From: Cochliopodium minus | Taxonomy: Eukaryota; Discosea; Himatismenida; Cochliopodiidae | Assembly (NCBI GenBank): GCA_024220525.1 | Contig: JAMYWO010000169.1 | Span: forward strand, 1-32,352 | Reading direction: 5' to 3' | DNA: 32,352 nucleotides | Part shown: positions 1 to 10,151 of the stretch, piece after piece | Position numbering within the stretch: position 1 is the stretch's first letter | How the letters are laid out: every line of letters starts with the position of its first letter | Notes under the pieces: generated by a model | What the model was told of the DNA's origin: nothing | Databases searched by the model: none | Seen by the model: only the letters and a program-made list of their open reading frames with translations | Program-made: the position numbers and the translations under genes

Positions 1-3000
1 CAAAAAGGTAAAATCATCTTCAATTTTTTATTTTTTATTTTTTATTTTTTATTTTTTATTTTTTATTTTTTATTTTTAAAATTATTATTTAATATTTTAT
101 TTTTTATTTTTAATTGAATTTAAATTTTTTAAATTTTTATTTTTTAAATTTTATTTTTTATTTTTTATTTTTTATTTTTTATTTTTTATTTTTTATATTT
201 TATTTTTTATTTTTTATATTTTATTTTTTATTTTTTATTTTATTTTTTATTTTTGTTTAAATTTTATTTTTAATTTTTGTTATTTCCACTATTTTAATTT
301 TTTATTTTAAATTAATTAAAAATTAATTATTTCATTTGTTTTTTTAATTTTTAAATTTTAATATTTTTTTACTTTTTAAATTTATTTCATTATTATTATT
401 TTGTATTTTAATTTATTTTTTAATACAGACGATTCCAATAAAGAAAAAATAACAACAATTTTAGAGTACATGAGAAACATGATAACAAACAGCAAAAACA
501 AAAAGGAGAAGGAAAAGTTGTTCGAGCCTCTCATCTCCTCTTTCTTATTTCCCTCTTTTGAACTCCTGGAACAAAAAAACATTTCCTCTCTCTTTGATGA
601 AAAACAAAAAACTTTCTTCGTTGAAATCTTCTGTCTCTTGACTTTGTCTTATTCTGAATCGTAATTTATTTATTATTTTTATTTTTATTTTTATTATTTT
701 TTATTATTTTTATTTTTTTTTATTTTTATTTTTATTTCATTTCATTTTTTTTATTTTGTTTTCATTATTTATTTCATTTTATACTATTTTTTTACTATTT
801 TTATCATTGTTCAACATTTATTTTTATTATTTTATATTTCATTATTTATTTTATTTTTATATTTTTATCATTTTTTTATTTTTTATTTTGAAATTATTTT
901 TTATTTTTTCTTTTTTATTTTTTATTTATTAATATTGTATACTATTTTTTTTCTATTTTTATTTTTGATTTAATTTTTATATTTTCAACATTTTTTTAAT
1001 TTATGTTTTGAATATTTAAATATTTTAAATTTATTTTATTTTTAATTTAATATCTATATTTCTATAGTTTTTTTTGAATTTTTATTTTGAAATTATTTTT
1101 TAAACAATTTTTTTTTCCAAAAAGAACCCAAAAAACAGTGATAGAAAAAGTAATGGAACAAATAAACAAAAAAGACTTCAAAAAAGAAAACATAGAGTAC
1201 CTAGGACCAATAATAAACCACTCCAGAATCTTCCTCGACAACACAGAGTTTCACACCAAATTAATTTCCCTCTTAACTTCCGAAACTTCCGAAACTTCCT
1301 CCAATGAGAAAATTCTTTTTTGCGTTTCCAAGTGTCTTGCTTCTTTGATCAACAAAATTCCTCTCCCTTCTACTGATTCTTTGTTGGATAAAGTTTTGCC
1401 TGATCTCCTTTCTTCCATTCAATCTTCTCAATCTCTTCCTTCTTTGTTTGCTTTTCAATGGGTAAATTTTTTTCATTTTTCTTTTTTTTTAATTTATTTT
1501 TCATTTAATTTTAATTTTCTTATAGTTTATTTTAATTTTATTTTATTTCATTATTTTATTTTATTTCATTATTTTATTTTTTGTTTTTTATTTTTGATTT
1601 TTATTTTTGATTTTATATTTTATTTTTCATTATTTTTATATTTTTCATTATTTTGGATTATTTTATTTTATAATCATTTTTTAATTTATTATTTTTTATT
1701 TCTTATTTCTTATTTTTATTAATTTTTATCAAATAATATTTCAATTTATATTTTTTTTATTAATACTTCTTTTAATTTTATTATTTTTTTATTTTTTTTT
1801 ATCATTTTTTTTATTTTATTATTTATTTCTTATTTCAATTTAATTTGATTTTTTATTTTTATATTCTTAACTTTATTTGGATAGATTTTGAAAGGACTAA
1901 TATTGAAGGGGTACAAGAAGAGTTGGGACTTGGTGAAGACATACGTCTCCTTTCTCCAATTTCCAAAACTTCAACGAGAAACCGCTAACGGATTTTCAAC
2001 TCTCCTGGGTAAAAAAATTTAAAAATAATATAAATTTAAAAAAAATCAAAAAAATCAAAAAAAATCCAATTTTAAAAACAATTTTAAAAATAAAATAATA
2101 AAAAAAAATGAATAAAAAAATGAATAAAAATAAATAAAATAAATAAAATTTATAATAATAAATAATAAATAAATAAATAAAATAATAAAAATAAATAAAA
2201 TAAAAATAAATAAAAATAGAAAATAAAATAAAATAAATAAAAATAAATATAATTTTAAAAATAAATAATAAATAAATAAATAAAATAATAAATAAAGATA
2301 AAAGAATAAAAATTAAGAATAAAAATAAAAAATAAAATTTAAAAATTGTTTGTGAACAGGAAATACTCCATATTTGAATGAGGAATCATTTGCTAAAATC
2401 AGCTTTTTGTGGCAACAGAAACTTTTCACTCAACTTTTGCCTGTCCTCCTGGAGAGTTTTGGGAAAAGCAATGATGAAAATTTGAAGGCTTCTTATCTCC
2501 TCTCCATTGCAAATATCATTGGTAAAAAAAATAAAAAAAAATAAAATAAAAAAAATAAAAAAATAAAAAAATAAAAAAATAAAAAAATAAAATAAAAAAA
2601 TAAAAATAAAAATTAATTGTTTTTTATTCTTTCAGGACATCCTAAGAAAGAAGTTTTAATGCCAGAAATACCAAAAATAATTCCACTTCTCCTCCAATCT
2701 CTTTCCACAGAGGACCCTTCTCTCATCGAATCTTCCCTCGAAACATTTCTTCAAATTATTGACGACTCTGCTGATTCTTTGAAAGACCACATCTCATCCT
2801 TAGTCAGCAACCTTGTCTTGTTATCTAAATTTCCTTCATATCCAAAAATTCGTTTAAATTCTCTCAAATGTTTATTTTTGTTCACAAAAAATCAAGTATT
2901 ATTTTTTTTATTTTTATTAATTTTTTTATACTTTCTTTTTTAGCCTTTCCATCTTTTGTATCCCCATAGAGATAGTGTTGTCAACACCCTTATTTATGCT

Positions 3001-3081
3001 TTGGACGATAAGAAGAGAGTTGTAAGAAAACAAGCAGCACAAACAAGAAATGAGTGGATTACACTCCAATCAGAAAATTAA
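1..3081 (+). CDS. MMS19: MMS19 nucleotide excision repair/CIA factor, C-terminal part (5' end is on the other side of a contig break)
   Basis: MMS19 is a HEAT-repeat scaffold of the cytosolic iron-sulfur targeting complex, which delivers Fe-S clusters to DNA repair and replication enzymes. Exons by splice sites and frame: 1..7, 429..660, 1125..1461, 1885..2008, 2360..2521, 2636..2895, 2944..3081 (1260 nt, 419 residues plus stop; all junction phases agree). Family signatures seen: KCLASLINK near the middle, then AANGFSTLLG-like text (here TANGFSTLLG), LMPEIPKIIPLLLQSL, and the diagnostic C-terminus LDDKKRVVRKQAAQTRNEW, which matches the human end LDDKKRLVRKEAV. Only seven bases of the first exon are present, so the gene enters from outside contig A. 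The N-terminal half is at 26934-30796. Introns 1-3 are T-rich and 4-5 are A-rich on the coding strand. No other family fits the C-terminus. Confidence 0.93.
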
Positions 3082-3160
3082 AAAAAAAAAAATTTTATTT
3101 AATTAAAATATTTAAGAAAAAATTAATTTATTTTTATTATTTTTATTTTTTATTTTTTTT

Positions 3161-4621
3161 TTATTTATCAATCTTTAATACAAACACTTTCCATTCTACT
3201 TTATGAGTATGTTTAAACAAATAGTAAATTTTGTCAACATTTTTGGGTTTGAAAATAAGAGTATGAGAAAGAGTCTTGTATTTCATTTGGGGAACATCAA
3301 TGAAAACATTTTTTTGCAAATCGTATTCGTACTCTTTCATATGTGATTCAAAAACAGGACAATTTTCTTTTGGAAAATTTGGTTTGGAGTTTAAAAGATC
3401 ACTCAAACTTTTAACAAGCAAAGATTCTACTATTTCTTTTTCGGTGAGAGGAGAATCTTTGGAACTACAAGTGAAAGGATTCTCTATATTAGGAAGATTT
3501 ACTATTTTGTTCATCTCTGAAATACCAAATTTAACTTTAGGCCAACTTGTATCATTAAAAGAGGAATTAGAAAAACCATATTCTCCTTTTTTAATATAAA
3601 AATAAAATTGAAAAAGAATGAAAAAATTCTTCAAAAAAACTATAAAAAAAATTAACAAATAAAAAAAATTTTTTACCATTTCCTATATTTATGTTTTGTT
3701 CTTTTATTTCACAACCTATTCTTTCTTTGTGAAACTTTGAATTAGAAACAAATCGGAAAATGGGAGTATTATCGAATAAGTTTGAATAAACCAAGTTGAA
3801 AGCAGAGTATTTGTTAGCTTCTTCTTCAGACACTTCCTCAAGTTTTCCCTCCAACAATCTTTCTACTAATAATCCTCTACTCTCAAAATTTTGGTTTCTA
3901 TCTATTTCTTTTGGCCTCACATTTGTCAATACTGCAAAGTTTCCATTCAAAATATTAATTCCGCACCATGTACCTCCCTATTAATATATCAAAAACGTTA
4001 ATTCAATTAAATAATGTATTAAATTGTTTTTAAATAAAAAATCTAGCCAACTTTAGGGATGTCCAAAAATATTACAACAGTTTAAATTTTGTTAGTAAAA
4101 ATATTATATCCGCTAACAAAGTTGTAATATTTGGACATGTCTAAGCCAACTTTTTAATATTTTAAACCGAAATGTTTTTGAAATGTTCTTTTTCTTTTAA
4201 TACTTTTATGACTAAAATTAGTTTATAGGGAAACATTTGAAGTATATTTGATTTTTATAAAAGTTAAATTCTATATTATGCTTTAATTTTAAATTGTAAT
4301 TTATATTTTTAAATTAGGGAATGGATAGATGCCTTTTAAGCTTTAGAATGATATATCTCAATAATGATTAAAAATATTTTGATCCATTTTATTATAAAGA
4401 GATATATATCTTTAATTCAACAAACAAAATATTTCTTCACATTTTATGTTAATCAATGATCCTTTTCATCATATTTATTTTACCTTTACATTATCTGAAC
4501 AAGATAGGATATTATCTTTGATCTCTATTTCACCAGTAGGTCTATCAATAATTTCATCTCTTCCATTCGCAATAATAAAATCGAAATGTTTTCCATTCAA
4601 ATGAATGAATACGATGCACAT
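3161..4621 (-). CDS. TANGO2 / NRDE-family protein
   Basis: TANGO2 homologues (NRDE domain, fold related to N-terminal nucleophile hydrolases) act in mitochondria, ER/Golgi and lipid or heme handling; the exact role is debated. Exons on the minus strand: 4621..4484, 3977..3677, 3585..3161 (864 nt, 287 residues; human is 276). The start is fixed by the conserved MCIVF, with Cys2 as the would-be nucleophile. Residues 18-23 read ANGRDE, where the family usually has ANRDE. Next come GGTWCGI (from residue 47), AVLTNVR, SAFNLVYSN and GEYGFSNSSFNDTSWPKV, all aligned to human TANGO2 text (GGTWLGI, AALTN, YGLSNALLETPW). The first intron (3978..4483) is long and carries a hairpin element. The gene is convergent with MMS19, with 79 bases between stops. 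Confidence 0.9.
4045..4153. repeat. MITE-like hairpin element in a TANGO2-like intron, with flanking direct repeats
   Basis: An element of about 90 bp (about 4054-4143) has terminal inverted repeats: TAGGGATGTCCAAA at the left and TTTGGACATGTCTA at the right. The match extends inward through TATTACAAC / GTTGTAATA, and an inner pair TTTGTTAG / CTAACAAA closes the hairpin. It is flanked by the direct repeat AGCCAACTTT (4045-4054 and 4144-4153), giving an 8-10 bp target-site duplication depending on where the ends are placed. TIR starting TAGGG plus an about 8-bp duplication suggests a non-autonomous hAT-like element, by inference. There is no coding capacity. A decayed relative lies at 21405-21490. 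Confidence 0.72.
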
Positions 4622-4675
4622 TTTCTGATTTCGATTTTTTTTCTTTTTTTTTTTTTTTTGAATTTCAATTTTTTG

Positions 4676-4840
4676 AAGAACTCATTAAAGTTGATTGTGC
4701 TGCCTCATATTCAAATTCCTTCAATAAAAGCTTCCAATAGTTGTTAACCTTGACAAATTCATTATATTTCTTATTGACAACACTCTCAATTTCCAAATAA
4801 TCAAGTATTTTCCATCTTATATACTTGGAACATTCTCCAT
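4676..4840 (-). pseudogene. F-box-SPRY family pseudogene, 5' exon only
   Basis: The minus strand from 4840 begins ATGGAGAATGTTCCAAG and follows the first exon of the neighbouring F-box genes (MENVPKYIRWKILDYLEIE) closely. It has a one-base deletion right after the fourth codon, which puts a stop within three codons. It also lacks the EDKLKL segment. In the shifted frame the matches NKKYNEFVKVNNYWKLLL and QSTL are still readable. The copy stops near 4676, and no SPRY exons follow before the TANGO2-like start at 4621. The upstream flank also resembles that of the intact gene at 6687. This is a truncated tandem duplicate. Confidence 0.75.
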
Positions 4841-4942
4841 TATCCTTCAGATTAGACTTTAATTATTTTTTTATTTTTTTTTTTTATTTCTCTGAAATTT
4901 ATATTTAATAAAATAAAATAAAATAAAAAATATAAATCAAAA

Positions 4943-5566
4943 TTAAAACATAAAGCATTTTTTATTTTTATAAAGTTTTTCATTGTCAACATTATACAAA
5001 TTCTTTTCTCCTTCATCTTGAAGAAAATCATCAAAACCCTTCTCGTGGACGCCACTGACCAATCTCCTGTAAAAAAGAAGAGCCTCAACCCTATCTTTTT
5101 CGGCCAGTTTTCCCTTTTCTTTAGAAAGAATCTCCTCCGATTTGCCTAATTGATATGGTGCCTTCATTCTCTCCATTTCTTCCGTGATTGTGGGTATTGA
5201 GGATGGTTTTATGAACTCTACTTCACCATCATTTCCCATTCTCTTTGAAATAAAAATTATTAATGAGAAATTTAAAACATTTTCATTTTTTTATTTTTTA
5301 TTTTTTGTATTTTTGTATTTTTATATTTTTGTATTTTTGTATTTATTTATTTTGATTTTAATTTATTATTTTTGTATATTTTTTATTTTTATTTTTTATT
5401 TTTTAATATTTTAATAATTTGTTATTATTTTATTTTATTTTACTTGTTTTATTTTTTATTTTTTATTTTTTGTTTATTTTTGTATTTTTGTATTTTTTTA
5501 TTTTTATATTTTTATATTTTTGTATTTTTTTTATTGTTTTATTTTTTATTTTTTTTATTTTTTTAT

Positions 5567-5599
<33 letters not shown>

Positions 5600-6687
5600 A
5601 TTTATTTTATTTTTTGTTTATTTTTTTGTTTTTTATTATTTTATTTATTTTTTATTTTATTTTATTTGTTTTGTTTTTTACAATAGCGGGATAAAACCTG
5701 AATTTTCCTTTGAACGATATGGCTTTGCATAAAATTTTCCTAAAATATGAATAAAGGTTTAAAAAATAATAAAATTAAAATTAAAATGGAAAAAAAAAAA
5801 AAAAGATAAGAAAATATACCCATCAATGAAAAAATAAACAGAATTTGTTTTTTTAAAATCAAATAAAATTCCAAAAGAACATTTTTCATTAAATATGACA
5901 CTTTTTTGGGTACCTTCCATTGCTCCTTTATTCCAAAGATTTGCTGTTAAAACAAAAATTAAAAAATAAAAAATAAAAAATAAAAAAAATTTAAAATAAA
6001 ATAAAATTTAAAAATTTGAAAATAATTTAAAAAATATTTTAAATTAATAATATGTTTTACAAGAATAAGGATTGAAGCAAAAACTGAGTTTGTCTTCGAG
6101 AATGTTCAGATCACATACTTTCATAAAATAAGTGGAAACACCCAACCCAATAGATTTTTGTCCAGAGTTGTGAACTTTGATCTCAATATATTTCACACCA
6201 TTCGTATATGCTTTCGCAAAAATAAAAATAATAATAAAAAAAAATTAAAAAAAAAAAATTATAAAAATTATAAAAAAAAAATAAATATTTATTTTTCTTA
6301 CGGATGCATGATGTTGTAGATATACGATCTTTTAACAGAAAATGAATTCAATTATTTTATTTTTTTTTTTTTTTTACTAGAGGCATTTTTTTTGATCAAT
6401 CTATGAGAACTCACTTCCAAATAGGATTCGGGAAATTTCATTTTGTCTTTTATTTCGCTTGGAAAGAAAGGGAGATTAAAAATTGAAAGATAGATTTCTT
6501 TGAAATTAGAATTTTTATTTGATTGTGCTAGTTCATGATCAAAATCTCTTTCCAATAACATCTTCCAATAGTTATTATCGTTAACAATTTCATTATACTT
6601 CTTATTGAGAAGACACAATTTTAATTTATCCTCAATTTCCAAATAATCAAGTATCTTCCATCTTATATACTTTGGAACATTCTCCAT
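4943..6687 (-). CDS. F-box-SPRY protein, copy 1
   Basis: Probable substrate-recognition subunit of an SCF-type ubiquitin ligase, cytoplasmic. Exons: 6687..6378, 6328..6302, 6210..6061, 5943..5820, 5739..5682, 5242..4943 (969 nt, 322 residues; frame closes). Residues 1-50 are an F-box-like helix bundle (MENVPKYIRWKILDYLEIED, then NKKYNEIVNDNNYWKMLL). Residues about 115-225 look like a SPRY/B30.2 fold: GVKYIEIKVHNSG, IGLGVSTYF, FGILFDFKKTNSVYFFIDG, FYPAI, GNDGEVEFI. The tail after the SPRY-like region is charged and unique to this copy. The five intron positions and phases, and the 27-, 124- and 58-nt internal exons, are the same in the copies at 6868 and 25555. Intron 5 (5243..5681) is a T-rich low-complexity tract. 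The substrate is unknown. Confidence 0.8.
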
Positions 6688-6867
6688 TATCCTTCAAAAT
6701 AAACTTCAATTTTTTATTAATTATTGAAAATATATTTTTTTGATATTAAATCATGAAGGGAAATTCTTGTATTCAAACAAAAAAATGAAACCAGATCTCA
6801 AATATCAAATTTGTTTTTTTTTTTATTTTGAATTGAAATCATTCTAACAATTTTTATAATTTTTTTT

Positions 6868-8263
6868 TCAAAGGTTTCTTTTGATAACTTTGAAATGATC
6901 AATATTTTCCAATCTTTCCTTTTCATTTATTGCACAGTGTTCAGCATAATCAAGTTCTTGAACTCCAAAATCGAAAAGAGCAACCTTATGCTTCATTTCC
7001 TCAGTGATTATAGGAAGAGAAGTAGTCTTAATAAACTCTATTTCGCTCGAATTTCCAAAGCTCTAATTTTTTTAAAAAAAAAATTTAAATTTAATAAAAA
7101 ATTAAATAAAAAAAAATTTAAATAAACAAAATATAATCTTACAAAGGAAGGAAAAAATTTAAAATTTCCGTCAAAAGAAATTGCTTTTGTAAAGATTTTC
7201 CTACAATTTTTTTGTTAACAAAAAAAAATTAAGAATCAACATTAAATACAAAATTATTTCTTTTTAAAAAAATGTTTAGAACCCATTAAAACATAAATAA
7301 ACGGACTTTGTTTCAACAAAATCAACCAAAATTCCGAAAATATCTCCATCTTTAAATTTGGGTACTGAATGAGGAGTTTTTTTAATATCTTTTTTCCAAA
7401 CTCCCGCTGAAAAAATAAAGAAGTAAATAAAAAATAAAAAAAATAAATAATGAATAAAAATGATAAAATGAAAAAATAGTTTTAAAATAAACTAAAAAAA
7501 ACAAAAAAATTATTACTTGAATAAGGGTTGTAATAAACATTATTAACACTGTTGATGATGGTATCTATTTTCAACCCAAAAAAATATGGGGATACTCCCA
7601 TACAAACTGCTTTTCCACCTGACCTGATGATTTTCATTTCTACATATCTTTTGCCTTTCGAAATCGCTATTCATTCAAAAAAGAAAATGTTGGAAAGAAA
7701 AAAAAGTTTAAAAATTAGTTAATATTAACAAGATATTTTACGCATGCAAGCACAAGTGATTATACTCCCTGATAAAAAAAAATATAAAGTCTTTTTCAAA
7801 CATGTGTAAAAAAAAATTTAATTAAAAATAAATTATGGAATGGATAGGTTCCAATTGAGATGTGGAATGATATATCTATTATATGATCTGATGAAATTAA
7901 AATTGCTTTTTATTATAAAACATGAAATGTTGAATATTCTTTTTTGTTTCAAAAATTACCTCCTGCTGATATTTTATTCAATTTATAAGGATGCATCACT
8001 AAATCTTCAATTGGAGTCTTAGTGGGGAAAAAAGGGATGAGATACAAAGAAAGATAGGTCTCTTTGAAATTAGATTTTTTATTTGAGTTTTGAGAAAGAT
8101 ATTCTTCCCCAAATTGAAATTCTCTTTCGCATAATCGCTTCCAATAGTTGTTATCGTTGATCATTTGGTTGTATTTTTTATCGAGAAGACTCAATTTTAA
8201 TTTATCTTCTATTTCTAAATAATCAAATATTTTCCATCTTATAAACTTTGGAACATTTTCCAT
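6868..8263 (-). CDS. F-box-SPRY protein, copy 2
   Basis: Exons: 8263..7960, 7768..7742, 7666..7517, 7406..7283, 7200..7143, 7062..6868 (858 nt, 285 residues; frame closes at TGA). The F-box-like N-terminus reads MENVPKFIRWKIFDYLEIED with NKKSNFKETYLSLY downstream. The SPRY-like part reads GKRYVEMKIIRSGGKAVCMG, FGILVDFVETKSVYL, then GNSSEIEFIKT. It has the same exon lengths as copies 1 and 4 for exons 2-5 (27, 150, 124 and 58 nt), so these are recent tandem paralogues. One donor is unusual (GTTCTA after exon 4) but fits the phase. The start is the same ATG as in the other copies, 115 bases from the stop of the next gene upstream. Role as for copy 1: inferred ubiquitin-ligase adaptor with unknown target. 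Confidence 0.8.
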
Positions 8264-8378
8264 CTTGTGATTTGTTTATATAACTGTTTACTTTTGGCTT
8301 CAATTTTTTATAAATTTTTTTTTTGTAAAAAAATTTTCTCTGAAATCTTTTTAATCAAATCAAATTAATATAATAAAA

Positions 8379-9721
8379 TCAAAGGTGAATGTGATCTAAC
8401 ACCCACTCTGATTTTTTGTATTTACTTTGAAAAGGATAAGGATCTTTGAGATAGTTTTGAATGGAAGATCTCCCAATGATGTGGCGAGTGAAAGTCATGA
8501 TTATGTCGTCCGCGACACAGTTGAAAATGAAGACCTCTTCAGGGATGTTGGAATATGCAAGTATTGGGGGTTGGTTGTTAAACACGTAAGACAAAGTCTT
8601 TTTTTCAAAGTCTATTATCATTCCAACGAACATTGGTTTACTCAATTTTTCTTTCTTTCTAATCTTTTGATCACAAAAATTTTAGATTAAAAAATGATTT
8701 AAAATAATAGTTGAAAAAATAATAATAATACTAAAACTAAAATGAAAAAATTAAAAAAAATAAAAAAAAAATTTTTTTTGGATTTTTAATAAAAAAAAAT
8801 AAAATAAAATAAAAAGAAAATAATCTTAAAATTAAATTAAAAATAAAATAAAAAAAAATTAAGAAAAAACATCCAAAAAAAAAAAGTAAACTTCTTCACT
8901 TCGAATACATCTCTTATCATATCTGGTTTCAAACCCAATAGTCCAAACTCCTTCGTCATCACCAATACAACCATCCCACTCTATCTTTTCATCTTTAAAT
9001 TTTATTTAAAAACATCTTTTTTTTTAGAAAAAAAAAAATAGATTTTACTTGGGACTCCTATTCCATAAAAGAAATCCCCATTCTTTAAATAAATTTGATT
9101 AATTTTAAATTTTTTTAAATTTTTTATTTAAATATTTGAAATAAATAATTTCTTTTTTTTACAGTTCTGTCGAGATAAACTTCCACAAAATGAACTCCTC
9201 CCTTTAAACTTTTTTCTGACATAATACAATTCCAAGCAACGTATCCCTTTTCTAATAAAAAAATAATAAAAAAAATAATTTTTTTTCTTTTGAACGATAC
9301 CTGTGAATATCGATTTTCCATCAGGACTAACATATATTCTTTTTCCATGTCTATTTTGATCCCATTTGGGAAAGAGTGCATATTTGAAATATAAACAATA
9401 ATCGTTCAATTTTTTCTCATATTCTGTTCTATTCAATCTCTTCACCAACGAATCCATTTCCATCTCATTGTCGGAATCTTTCAAATGGACAGCACAGATA
9501 TTTTTCCAGACGATATTTGCACAATTGGAATTGGATAGGAGATGCAAAAAGAATCTGTTCAATCCCCATACTTCAAATAAATCATTGGGTGACAAATATT
9601 TGAAGATGTTCGAAAGAATATTCTTGGGAAGTTTCTCAAAGGGAGATAATTCTCCTTTATATTCTCCAAATAAAATCTGCACATCTTTTTTGGTGAGAAT
9701 TTGTGATTGAAAATCAGACAT
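8379..9721 (-). CDS. F-box-SPRY protein, divergent type (copy 3)
   Basis: Exons: 9721..9301, 9251..9163, 9082..9049, 8992..8892, 8663..8379 (930 nt, 309 residues; frame closes). It carries a canonical F-box at about residues 27-75 (FEKLPKNILSNIFKYLSPND, then LFEVWGLNRFFLHL). This is more typical than the MENVPK type of its neighbours. A SPRY domain follows: VAWNCIMSEKSLKGGVHFVE (the family's G-hYWEV stretch), NGDFFYGIGVPN, GVWTIGFETRYD, FVGMIIDFEKKTLSYVFNN, and FIFNCVADDIIMTF. The intron pattern differs from copies 1, 2 and 4, so it is an older relative. Its last 65 coding bases recur exactly at 10086-10150. It is probably an E3 adaptor, with unknown target. The last exon has no ATG of its own; it opens at an AG acceptor at 8664-8665. 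Confidence 0.78.
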
Positions 9722-9914
9722 TTAATTTTTTAATTGAAATATTTATCGATTTTTTATTTTTTTAATTACAACCTTTTTACATAAAAAGAAATAAAAAAAA
9801 TTTTGGTAAAAACCTTCTTTTTCAAACTCCAATAGTTTCACAACAAAATTTTTTTTTTTAATTAAAAGATTCAAACAAAAAAAATGGTTCAAAAAAGTTT
9901 TTCTAGAAAAAAAC

Positions 9915-9969
9915 AAAAAAAAATAATGAAATACTTTCCATCTCATCAACATTGATGTAGATTTTCCAT
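9915..9969 (-). pseudogene. Relic of an F-box-SPRY first exon
   Basis: From 9969 the minus strand reads ATGGAAAATCTACATCAATG and then TGATGAGATGGAAAGTATTT. It is recognisable against the intact start ATGGAAAATGTTCCAAAGTT...AGATGGAAAATATTTGATTA of copy 2, but it is out of frame and has stops at once. Its upstream flank (9970-10085) matches the flank of copy 2 (8264-8378). The unit duplicated here was therefore the 5' end of a copy-2-like gene, the spacer, and the 3' end of a copy-3-like gene. Beyond about 9915 towards 9722 only A/T-rich sequence is seen, with no further recognisable exons. Confidence 0.5.
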
Positions 9970-10085
9970 CTTATGATATGTTTATTTAAGTATTTTTGTG
10001 ATCGATTCAATTTTTTTATTAAATTTTTTTTTTTAATAAATTTTCTCTGAAATCTTTTTAATCAAATCAAATCAATATAATAAAA

Positions 10086-10150
10086 TCAAAGGTGAATGTG
10101 ATCTAACACCCACTCTGATTTTTTGTATTTACTTTGAAAAGGATAAGGAT
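10086..10150 (-). CDS. C-terminal end of another copy-3-like F-box-SPRY gene, cut by the contig end
   Basis: The last 20 or so codons (ending KKSEWVLDHIHL and a stop) are identical to those of the gene at 8379. The exact match runs 10074-10150 against 8367-8443, 77 bases, and then the contig ends. It could be the 3' end of a true next tandem gene, since the flank further out (9950-10073) is similar but diverged, which favours a real second locus. Coding sequence upstream of 10150 is missing. Any reading frame continued across the N into 10152 is an artefact. Confidence 0.6.
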
Positions 10151-10151
10151 N
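10151..10151. other. Contig junction (single N), false adjacency
   Basis: The left side is the minus-strand coding end of an F-box-SPRY gene. The right side is the interior of the RIO1 last exon, whose true continuation lies at 32275 and below. The first 77 bases after the N (10152-10228) equal the last 77 bases of the window (32276-32352). The two sides do not belong together. Confidence 0.9.

Noticed and set aside
5184-5732. Several overlapping plus-strand frames rich in Phe/Tyr/Ile/Leu that look like membrane proteins
   Set aside because: They are translations of the T-rich intron 5 of F-box-SPRY copy 1, with no conserved residues.
8427-8690. Plus-strand frame of 87 codons opposite F-box-SPRY copy 3
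   Set aside because: It is a shadow of the last exon; the minus strand has the SPRY motifs.
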